Below, piece by piece: positions 1-5,605 of a stretch of DNA of 15,015 bases (the stretch's first letter is position 1; each line of letters starts with the position of its first letter). A model generated the notes under the pieces. The model did no database searches. It worked only from the letters and a program-made list of their open reading frames with translations, and had not been told where the DNA came from. Source of the DNA: Bacteroidales bacterium (GTDB lineage: Bacteria; Bacteroidota; Bacteroidia; Bacteroidales; SMBSF77); the NCBI GenBank assembly GCA_021106655.1, contig JAIOTT010000485.1, forward strand, positions 1-15,015, written 5' to 3'. The position numbers and the translations under genes are program-made.

Positions 1-200
1 CAAATGGAAAACACATATACTATTGGGATAATGGCAAAAGAAAAGATGAAGGATTTTATATCATGGGAAAAAAAGAAGGAGATTGGTTTAAATATAAGTA
101 TGATGGCTCAGCCTTTTTAATTATTAAATATAAAAATGGTATAGAAAAACAATATGACGGAATTAAGATTAAACCAGAGATAAGTGAAGTTGAAAATTAA
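1..200 (+). CDS. MORN-repeat-like protein, 3' end only
   Basis: The open frame starts in phase at base 3 and stops with TAA at 198-200, giving the last 65 residues of a protein that begins upstream of the window. The visible residues are rich in Gly, Lys, Tyr and Trp. They contain units of the type NGK-x-x-YYWDNGKRKDEG and MGKKEGDWFKYKYDG, spaced about 20-24 residues apart, which is the pattern of the MORN_2/YwqK-like repeat variant (G-x-W-x-x-Y-x-x-G). Such repeats form short beta-hairpins and are common in secreted or periplasmic proteins of Bacteroidota, usually of unknown function. The tail after the last repeat is short and charged. The N-terminus, any signal peptide and the repeat number cannot be seen. 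The family is likely; the function is unknown. Confidence 0.6.
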   Translation, partial: NGKHIYYWDNGKRKDEGFYIMGKKEGDWFKYKYDGSAFLIIKYKNGIEKQYDGIKIKPEISEVEN

Positions 201-376
201 AAAATTAAGACATACTTGCAAAATGGATTTTTATTTTGTATATTACCAAAATCTAAAAAATTAAAAATCACACGATTGTTAAATTTTGTTTCAGCCCGGA
301 ATAATGATAACACTTAATAAATTATTCTTTTCTGATAATTATTCATTTAACAAACAAATCTAAAAAAAACTATGTT
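201..376. other. Intergenic region upstream of the LytTR regulator
   Basis: This 176-base AT-rich gap presumably holds the promoter of the LytTR gene. The nearest approach to a Bacteroidota -7 element is a TAAATTTTG stretch near 279-288, which has one base too many for TAnnTTTG. No clear terminator for the upstream gene and no repeat was found. Confidence 0.3.
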
Positions 377-1141
377 ATGAGAACCAAGAAAATTATTCTA
401 GTAGCAGCAGAAAATGCAATTATTAAAAGTATTCAAAATGCTATTAAAAATACAAATTATTCTATCCAGGCAGTTGTATCATCAAACAAAAAAGCAGTTG
501 AAGAAATTGAAAAAAACCGACCGGAAATTATTCTTATGGAACTTGATATAAAGGGAAAAATAAAAGGACTCGAGTCAGCTGAATTAATAAAAAAAAGATA
601 CGATATACCAATAATTTTTATTTTCAATCCCGAAGATCAAGATATAATTAACAATATTAAAACTACTGAACTACAAGGCTATCTTCTTAAACCACTAAAA
701 GCCGAAACTTTGGAAAATGAGTTGAAGGCTGCCATAGAAATAGCAATATATAAACATGGAAAGGAAATGTTATTAAAAAAAGAAAATGAATTATATATTT
801 CTTTATTATCCGGAAAAGATAAACACGATGGCATTTTTGTCAGGGCAAATTATCGTTTAAATCACATTAAGTACACTGATATTATATATGTAGAAGCCTT
901 TAAAGATTATGTGGTAATACACACTGCTGACGAAAGCTTTACTACTCATGCAACAATGAAAGAAATGGTAAGAACTTTACCACCAAGAGAATTTGCCAGA
1001 GTTCATCGCTCACATATTATTAAACTCGATAAAATTATTAATATCAAGTATCCTGATATGCTGATTGAAGGTAAAAAAACCAAGATTCAGGTTGGTGGAA
1101 TGTATCGTAAAGACCTTTATAGGCGTCTTAATATTTTGTAA
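377..1141 (+). CDS. LytTR-type response regulator with degenerate receiver domain
   Basis: A 254-residue protein with a receiver-like N-terminal domain (about 4-125), a helical linker (126-148) and a C-terminal LytTR DNA-binding domain (about 152-254), recognisable by YVEAFKDYVVIHT near 171-183 and FARVHRSHII at 206-215. LytTR proteins bind direct repeats in promoters and are normally activated by phosphorylation of the receiver. Here the receiver keeps its overall pattern, including the conserved Lys105-Pro106 (LLKPL). However, the residue aligned with the phosphoacceptor Asp is Glu55 (ILMELDIKG in place of LMDI-x-x-KG), the acidic pair near the N-terminus is Ala10-Ala11, and the switch Thr/Ser position is Phe83. 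I infer a phosphorylation-independent or constitutively active pseudo-receiver. No histidine kinase gene is nearby. The gene converges on rnr with only 8 bases between stops. The ATG at 377 is preceded by an AT-rich leader without a clear ribosome binding site. Confidence 0.88.
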   Translation: MRTKKIILVAAENAIIKSIQNAIKNTNYSIQAVVSSNKKAVEEIEKNRPEIILMELDIKGKIKGLESAELIKKRYDIPIIFIFNPEDQDIINNIKTTELQGYLLKPLKAETLENELKAAIEIAIYKHGKEMLLKKENELYISLLSGKDKHDGIFVRANYRLNHIKYTDIIYVEAFKDYVVIHTADESFTTHATMKEMVRTLPPREFARVHRSHIIKLDKIINIKYPDMLIEGKKTKIQVGGMYRKDLYRRLNIL

Positions 1142-1149
1142 TATTTATT

Positions 1150-3303
1150 TTAAACCAGAAGAAAATCTATCTGCCTTTTTGATAGGTCTACTTGTTTTAC
1201 AACTACATTAACGACATCACCCAGTTTATATATGTTACCATATTTTTGACCTGTAACAGTATAATTGTCCTCATCAATATAATAATAATCATCATTGATA
1301 TCATTTAGCCGAACCATCCCCTCACACTTATATTTAATAACCTCAACATATATTCCCCACTTGCTTATTCCTGATATCCTTCCCTCAAACTTCTCTCCCA
1401 GCTTATCTTTGAAAAATTCAGCCTGCTTATATTTTATTGATGCTCTTTCAGCTTCAGTTGCCCTAATTTCCATTTCTGTAGAGTGATTACACTTATTTTC
1501 ATATTCAGTCGCATTAACTGACGGAAGTCCATTCAAATACATTTCCAGTAAACGATGTACTATTAAATCAGGATATCTTCTTATGGGAGAAGTAAAATGT
1601 GTGTAATAATCAAATGACAAACCGTAATGACCATGATTATTTGTTGAATATCTTGCTTTTGCCATTGTCCTTATTGCCAAGGTTTCAATCATGTTTTGCT
1701 CTCCTTTTCCGGAAATATTTTTAAACAGATCATTAAAAGATTTTGAAATATTCTTTTTTGAATCCAGATTTATATGATACCCCATTTTACTGATAAATTG
1801 AGCAAAAGTATTTAGTTTTTCAGGAGAAGGGTTATCATGAATACGATATACAAATGTTTTGATCTGCTTTCTTCCGGTTTTTTTTCCAATCTTTTCTGCA
1901 ACTTCTTTGTTGGCAAGCAGCATAAATTCTTCAATAAGTTTATGAGAGTCTTTTTGTTCTTTAATTTTCACACCAATAGGTTTGCCCCTTTCATCTAAAA
2001 TAAATTTTACCTCTGTTGATTCAAAAGCAAATGCCCCTTGATCCATTCGCTTTTTTCTTAATATTTTGGCATAATTATTTAATACGAGGATTTCTTCAGA
2101 AAATGCTCCCTTTTCTTCTTCGATAACTTTCTGAACTTCTTCGTAACTAAAGCGTCTGTTGGATTTAATAATTGTTTTTCCAAACCACGTATTTAAGATT
2201 TTTACGCTATCATCTAATTCAAAAACCGCAGCAAAACAAAGCTTTTCTTCATCTGGTCTGAGAGAGCAAACAAAATTTGATAATTTTTCCGGGAGCATTG
2301 GTATAACTCTGTCAACGAGATATATGGAAGTACCCCTTTCATATGCTTCTTTATCTATTATTGAATTTGGTTTAACATAATGTGAAACATCAGCAATGTG
2401 TACACCAACTTCAATGTTACCATTTTCCAGCCTTTTTACTGAAATTGCATCATCAAAATCTTTGGCATCTGCAGGATCTATTGTGAATGTCAGGACATTT
2501 CTAAAATCTTTTCTTTTTTTTATTTCTGAGGAGGGAACCACGGCAGGAATTTTGCCAGCTTCCTTTTCGACATTTTTGGGGAAGGATAAAGGGAAATCAT
2601 ATTCAGCGAGAATAGATTCCATTTCTACATCATTATCTCCCGGTTTGCCAAGAACCTTAATCACTTCTCCAAATGGATTATTTGACATTTCCGGCCATTC
2701 CGTAATTCGGGCAACAGCTTTCTGACCATTTTTTCCTCCCATAAGTTTATCTTTAGGGATAAAAAGATCTATTGGAACGGATGGATTATCAGTTTTCAAA
2801 AAGGCAAAATTCTTTGAAACATCCAATATACCTACAAATTGAGTCTTTTTTCGGTTTAAGATCTCAATTACCTGACCTTCTGTTTTTCTTCCTCGTCTTT
2901 TTGGGAAAAGATATACTTTAACCAGATCACCATTCAGGGAGTGCTTTGTGTTATTTGCAGCAATAAAAATATCCTCACCAATCTCATCTGAAATTATGTA
3001 TGCTTTTCCGGTTTGTTTCATATCCACAACACCTGCTACATAAGCTTTTTTATTAGCATATTTGTTAATTTGAGATGGGCTTAGCTTGAATTTTCCGGTT
3101 TTTATTTCCAATATTGTTTCATCTTGAATTAATTCCAGAAGTATAGTTCTTATCAGGTCTTTACCTGACCTATCCTTTATTCCCAAGGCTGCTGCAATTT
3201 GTTTGTAGTTGTATGCCTTAAAAGGATTATCACAAAAAGCACTGATTATGTTATTTCTAAAATTGCTTTTGCCCTTTGGCTTTTTCTTTTTTGGTTTTTT
3301 CAT
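1150..3303 (-). CDS. rnr: Ribonuclease R (RNase II/RNB family 3'-5' exoribonuclease)
   Basis: A 717-residue processive 3'-to-5' exoribonuclease that degrades structured RNA and takes part in rRNA/mRNA decay and RNA quality control. Domains in order: a very basic N-terminal tail (MKKPKKKKPKGK), a winged-helix-like segment (about 15-75), two cold-shock OB domains (about 85-150 and 155-220), the RNB catalytic domain (about 265-590) and an S1 domain (636-716, containing GRISGISKWGIYVEV). The metal-binding acidic residues are all present in TIDPADAKDFDDA: Asp276, Asp282, Asp284 and Asp285. The RNB signature HFTSPIRRYPDLIVHR lies at 569-584. The length fits the Bacteroidota form, shorter than the E. 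coli enzyme, which has a longer basic C-terminal tail. The ATG at 3301-3303 is the natural start. It lies 27 bases downstream of a strong terminator hairpin ending the previous gene, and I see no convincing promoter in between. Confidence 0.96.
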   Translation of the reverse strand: MKKPKKKKPKGKSNFRNNIISAFCDNPFKAYNYKQIAAALGIKDRSGKDLIRTILLELIQDETILEIKTGKFKLSPSQINKYANKKAYVAGVVDMKQTGKAYIISDEIGEDIFIAANNTKHSLNGDLVKVYLFPKRRGRKTEGQVIEILNRKKTQFVGILDVSKNFAFLKTDNPSVPIDLFIPKDKLMGGKNGQKAVARITEWPEMSNNPFGEVIKVLGKPGDNDVEMESILAEYDFPLSFPKNVEKEAGKIPAVVPSSEIKKRKDFRNVLTFTIDPADAKDFDDAISVKRLENGNIEVGVHIADVSHYVKPNSIIDKEAYERGTSIYLVDRVIPMLPEKLSNFVCSLRPDEEKLCFAAVFELDDSVKILNTWFGKTIIKSNRRFSYEEVQKVIEEEKGAFSEEILVLNNYAKILRKKRMDQGAFAFESTEVKFILDERGKPIGVKIKEQKDSHKLIEEFMLLANKEVAEKIGKKTGRKQIKTFVYRIHDNPSPEKLNTFAQFISKMGYHINLDSKKNISKSFNDLFKNISGKGEQNMIETLAIRTMAKARYSTNNHGHYGLSFDYYTHFTSPIRRYPDLIVHRLLEMYLNGLPSVNATEYENKCNHSTEMEIRATEAERASIKYKQAEFFKDKLGEKFEGRISGISKWGIYVEVIKYKCEGMVRLNDINDDYYYIDEDNYTVTGQKYGNIYKLGDVVNVVVKQVDLSKRQIDFLLV

Positions 3304-3330
3304 GATATGTGATTAAAGGCATAAATTATA

Positions 3331-3360
3331 AAAAAAGCATCCTTATTTGTAAGGATGCTT
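3331..3360 (-). terminator. Rho-independent terminator of the 3396-3818 gene
   Basis: An 11-bp perfect stem (AAGCATCCTTA at 3335-3345 with TAAGGATGCTT at 3350-3360) closes a 4-base loop. Read on the minus strand, the hairpin is followed by an unbroken run of T (complement of the A-run at 3331-3336), the classic intrinsic terminator layout. It sits 35 bases after the stop of the small secreted protein gene and just before the rnr start. Confidence 0.88.
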
Positions 3361-3395
3361 AATATTATAAAGATGAGTTTATTAATCAATACTAG

Positions 3396-3818
3396 TTAAT
3401 TTTTTCCTTTTGGCAAATTATTAATAACTAAAACATCTTCGGATCCGGTAAATGTACCACCAGAAACTTTATCTCCCTCTAGTGTTAAAGTATTGTACTC
3501 GCCAATATTCAGGTTAATATTTTTTATATCATCCATATTGAACTTAGCTACAAAGAATCCGCGATTATCAGCCTTCCAGCTTTGAATAACAACTTCGTTT
3601 AATGTAACTGATTGTGCACCTACTTCTGCATATGGAATATTGGTATGAATTGTTACAACAACACCATTACTTTGTAAATTCAGAATATTTGGTGAGACCT
3701 GAATTTCAATTACTGTCTGGCTAAAAATACCAGCCGGGATAAACATTCCAATCATTATTAAAGCACGAAGAAAATTAATTTTTCCCCCTTTTAAAATACG
3801 ATTTGATTTGTTTTTCAT
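3396..3818 (-). CDS. Small secreted protein, putative beta-sandwich domain
   Basis: A 140-residue protein with a long basic n-region (MKNKSNRILKGGK), a hydrophobic core (about 16-32) and a likely signal peptidase I site after GIFS (residue 33), so the mature protein is about 107 residues and exported. The mature part is predicted to be all beta. Its pattern (VSPNILNLQSNG-VVVTIHTNIPYAE-V, then a short link, GFFVAKFNMDDI, LTLEGDKVSGGTFTGSEDVLVIN) resembles the recurrent extracellular domain in which 'LNLKSKGKWVTVYIELP' is followed by 'KFDR' and 'VTGELTDGTPFEGSDTI'; this is from memory of the family and unchecked. The function is unknown, perhaps a structural or adhesion-like single domain. There is no T9SS tail and no lipobox Cys. 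The gene has its own promoter (3856-3886) and terminator (3331-3360), so it is probably a monocistronic, well-transcribed unit. Confidence 0.75.
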   Translation of the reverse strand: MKNKSNRILKGGKINFLRALIMIGMFIPAGIFSQTVIEIQVSPNILNLQSNGVVVTIHTNIPYAEVGAQSVTLNEVVIQSWKADNRGFFVAKFNMDDIKNINLNIGEYNTLTLEGDKVSGGTFTGSEDVLVINNLPKGKN

Positions 3819-3855
3819 AATATTTAATTTTAAGGTTTATACTAAAAATTCACTA

Positions 3856-3886
3856 CAAATATAATAAAAATATGATATAGATCAAA
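3856..3886 (-). promoter_or_regulatory. Bacteroidota-type promoter for the 3396-3818 gene
   Basis: On the minus strand a TTTG (complement of 3883-3886) is followed after exactly 19 bases by TATATTTG (complement of 3856-3863). This matches the -33 TTTG / -7 TAnnTTTG arrangement known for the primary sigma factor of Bacteroides and relatives. The ATG lies about 37 bases further on, after an AT-rich leader without a Shine-Dalgarno sequence, as is usual in this phylum. Confidence 0.75.
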
Positions 3887-3965
3887 TTTTTTTTTAATCT
3901 ATTTTGAAGCATTATTATAACTGGATTTAATTTTATTAACGAAAAAGGACAGCCCGTAATGATAA

Positions 3966-4019
3966 ACAAGCTCTCCTTTTTTGAAGCCCCGACAAGAATC
4001 GAACTTGTATCCAAAGTTT
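3966..4019 (-). repeat. Displaced 3' half of tRNA-Arg(CCT), att-like direct repeat copy A
   Basis: These 54 bases match 5385-5438 at 52 positions. The match begins in the 3' part of the anticodon loop of tRNA-Arg (AAACTTT), covers the variable region, T arm and 3' acceptor strand, and continues into the trailer. No 5' half (D arm, GGCCCCG acceptor strand) is present, so this cannot be a functional tRNA. One mismatch is at the discriminator (3984), the other at tRNA position 44 (4012). The adjoining 3951-3972 can still form a terminator-like stem in minus-strand RNA through G-U pairs, suggesting descent from the tRNA terminator. The layout is that of a tRNA 3' end displaced by integration next to the intact gene. 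Confidence 0.85.
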
Positions 4020-4034
4020 CATGTATACATGAAA
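4017..4034. repeat. Perfect 18-bp palindrome (operator-like)
   Basis: TTTCATGTATACATGAAA reads the same on both strands. It begins inside the last three bases of the tRNA fragment and lies about 50 bases upstream of the ATPase -7 element. A second, imperfect palindrome of the same design follows at 4056-4075. A dimeric DNA-binding protein is the simplest reading; a recombination arm site is an alternative because it abuts the att-like core. Confidence 0.7.
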
Positions 4035-4055
4035 TAGACAATAAAAATCAAAATA

Positions 4056-4088
4056 GTTTCATATATATACGAAACTTTTATATTTTTG
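4056..4088 (+). promoter_or_regulatory. ATPase promoter with overlapping palindrome
   Basis: TATTTTTG at 4081-4088 fits the TAnnTTTG -7 element and would start transcription near 4094, about 28 bases before the ATG at 4122. The palindromic 20-mer GTTTCATATATATACGAAAC (4056-4075, arms match except one pair) covers the place of the -33 element, which shows no TTTG. A protein binding there would compete with or recruit polymerase; which of the two cannot be told from sequence. Confidence 0.5.
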
Positions 4089-4121
4089 CTAAAATTTTGA
4101 TAATAGCTAAAATTAAAAAAC

Positions 4122-5339
4122 ATGACTCAATTCAAACGAGACTATATTAAACGTCCAATTTACCTGGAGTTAGTAAAACCTTATATGGATAAAGACATTA
4201 TTAAGGTATTAGCCGGACAACGACGTGTAGGAAAAAGTTATATGCTCTTTCAAATCATGGATGCTATAATTTTAAAACACAAAAATCCAGAGATAATATA
4301 TATTAACAAAGAGCTTGATGAATTTGAAACAATAGTTAACCATACAGATCTGCTTGATTACATTAAAAGCAAAGAAAAGGGAACAGGCAGGAAGTATATT
4401 TTTATTGATGAAGTACAAGATATAGAAAACTTTGAAAAGGCTTTAAGGAGTTTACAGGCAAAAGGAAAATATGATATTTATTGCACTGGTAGTAATGCCA
4501 GGTTATTATCAGGCGAATTAGCGACTTTTCTAAGTGGTCGATATATTGAAATAAAAATTTACAGTTTGTCTTTTACTGAATTTTTGCAATTTCATAAACT
4601 TATGAATGATAAGGATTCATTGACTAAGTTCTTTAAATATGGCGGATTGCCGTATTTAATAAACCTTGAGTTAAATGATCAGGTTATATACGATTACTTG
4701 AAAAACATTTATGCAGCCATTCTTTTTAAAGATGTTGTTAAACGGCACAATATTAGAAATATTAGTTTTTTAGAAAAACTTGTAAGATATGTGGCTGATA
4801 ATACAGGTAATATGGTATCATCAAAAAAAATAAGTGACTTTCTAAAATCACAACGAATACAAATTTCACCACAATTAGTACTAGACTATTTAGCTCATTT
4901 AGAAGCGGCTTTTTTTATTTTTAAAGTTCTTAGAACTGACATTATTGGTAAAAAAATATTTGAAATAGGAGAGAAATATTACTTTGAAGATCTTGGCCTG
5001 CGACATTCTATAATAGGATATAAGGTAAATGATATAAATAAAATTTTGGAGAATGCAGTATATCAGCACCTGAGAATATCAGGATATAATATTAGCATTG
5101 GTAAGTCTGGAGATAAAGAGATAGATTTTATCTGCGAAAAATCGGGTAAAAAGATATATGTTCAGGTAGCTTATTTATTACGGGATGAGAAAACAATAGG
5201 CAGGGAGTTTGGTAATTTACTGGAAATAAAGGATAACTATCCCAAATATGTTGTTTCAATGGATGAAGTTATGTCAGGTTCAGATTTTGAAGGTATCGAG
5301 CATGTTAATATTCAGGATTTTATTTCTGAATTGAGGTAA
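4122..5339 (+). CDS. AAA ATPase with C-terminal DUF4143 domain (first copy)
   Basis: A 405-residue protein of the AAA_14/DUF4143 group, single-gene ATPases that are very common and patchily distributed in anaerobes and archaea and whose biological role is unsettled. The ATPase core shows Walker A GQRRVGKS (32-39), Walker B YIFIDEVQ (92-99, Asp96-Glu97), a sensor-1-like CTGSNA (121-126) and LSGR (137-140). A winged-helix-like segment follows (about 215-270). The C-terminal part carries the outline of a PD-(D/E)xK nuclease fold, with Glu310 in ILENAVYQHL and Asp335 in KEIDFICE, but the expected E-x-K is replaced by Gln348-Val-Ala, so nuclease activity is doubtful. The gene stands alone with its own promoter and terminator between two copies of the tRNA-Arg 3' end and no integrase gene, suggesting acquisition as a small island. 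The second ATPase at 12591 shares the architecture but little sequence. Confidence 0.85.
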   Translation: MTQFKRDYIKRPIYLELVKPYMDKDIIKVLAGQRRVGKSYMLFQIMDAIILKHKNPEIIYINKELDEFETIVNHTDLLDYIKSKEKGTGRKYIFIDEVQDIENFEKALRSLQAKGKYDIYCTGSNARLLSGELATFLSGRYIEIKIYSLSFTEFLQFHKLMNDKDSLTKFFKYGGLPYLINLELNDQVIYDYLKNIYAAILFKDVVKRHNIRNISFLEKLVRYVADNTGNMVSSKKISDFLKSQRIQISPQLVLDYLAHLEAAFFIFKVLRTDIIGKKIFEIGEKYYFEDLGLRHSIIGYKVNDINKILENAVYQHLRISGYNISIGKSGDKEIDFICEKSGKKIYVQVAYLLRDEKTIGREFGNLLEIKDNYPKYVVSMDEVMSGSDFEGIEHVNIQDFISELR

Positions 5340-5362
5340 GTATTCTGTTTATTTTTGAAATG

Positions 5363-5390
5363 AAAAAACAGCCTGTGAATTTTCACAAGC
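5363..5390 (-). terminator. Bidirectional terminator between the ATPase and tRNA-Arg
   Basis: A stem of about 8-9 pairs is formed by 5371-5379 and 5382-5390 (core TGTGA with TCACA). On the minus strand it is followed by six T (5363-5368), ending the tRNA-Arg transcript 13 bases after the mature 3' end. On the plus strand it is followed by CTCTCC and six T, so it can also end the ATPase mRNA, whose stop is at 5339. Confidence 0.8.
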
Positions 5391-5438
5391 TCTCCTTTTT
5401 TGTAGCCCCGACAAGAATCGAACTTGTATCTAAAGTTT
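5385..5438 (-). repeat. att-like direct repeat copy B (3' half of intact tRNA-Arg plus trailer)
   Basis: This is the intact-side partner of the 54-base repeat at 3966-4019 (52 of 54 identical). Identity stops in the anticodon loop, where copy B continues into the tRNA and copy A into the palindrome. Starts of the two copies are 1,419 bases apart. The anticodon-loop-to-3'-end core is a usual attachment site for tyrosine recombinases. Confidence 0.8.
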
Positions 5439-5474
5439 AGGAAACTTCTATTCTATCCATTGAACTACGGGGCC
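5403..5474 (-). tRNA. tRNA-Arg (anticodon CCT)
   Basis: The minus strand folds into a 72-base cloverleaf: acceptor GGCCCCG paired with CGGGGCT (G1-U72 wobble), T8-A9, D arm GTTC/GAAT, anticodon stem GAAGT/ACTTT around loop TTCCTAA (anticodon CCT, reading AGG), a 4-base variable loop AGAT, and T arm ACAAG/CTTGT with loop TTCGATT. The discriminator is A73 and CCA is not encoded. A terminator follows at 5363-5390. Its 3' half is duplicated at 3966-4019, marking this tRNA as an integration target. Confidence 0.95.
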
Positions 5475-5540
5475 TTGTATGCGTGTCTGATAAAATCGGG
5501 GCAAAATTACTGAGAATAATTTAGACTTGCAAATTGAAAA

Positions 5541-5569
5541 AGGTTGAGGCTAAGGCTGAGGCTAAGGTT
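5541..5569. repeat. Tandem hexamer array downstream of metG
   Basis: About five adjoining hexamers of the form RAGGCT/RAGGTT (GAGGCT, AAGGCT, GAGGCT, AAGGTT, preceded by a partial unit) occupy 29 bases. They lie between tRNA-Arg and metG, directly beyond a heptamer array at 5578-5605. No coding or obvious hairpin role was seen. Confidence 0.75.
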
Positions 5570-5577
5570 TTTAACGT

Positions 5578-5605
5578 GCAACCTGCAACATGTAACCTGA
5601 AACTT
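5578..5605 (-). repeat. Tandem heptamer array starting at the metG stop codon
   Basis: Read in the metG direction, the TAA stop is immediately followed by heptamers GTTTCAG, GTTACAT, GTTGCAG and GTTGCAC, consensus GTTNCAN, then a partial GTTAAAA. The same GTNNCAN pattern follows the stops of the YraN and Usp genes at 10779-10820 and 11203-11226. Confidence 0.7.

Larger units (their letters stand above)
3819..4121. other. Intergenic region: promoter, displaced tRNA 3' half, palindromes, ATPase promoter
   Basis: This 303-base gap holds, from left to right, the minus-strand promoter at 3856-3886, a terminator-like remnant (3951-3972), the truncated tRNA-Arg 3' half (3966-4019), an 18-base perfect palindrome (4017-4034), a 20-base imperfect palindrome (4056-4075) and the ATPase -7 element (4081-4088). 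Open frames crossing it are by-products of the tRNA fragment and not genes. Confidence 0.6.

Noticed and set aside
3853..4150. Short open frames on both strands across the ATPase upstream region
   Set aside because: They run through the displaced tRNA 3' half, the palindromes and the two promoters, show no protein family features, and overlap each other; they follow from the non-coding elements there.
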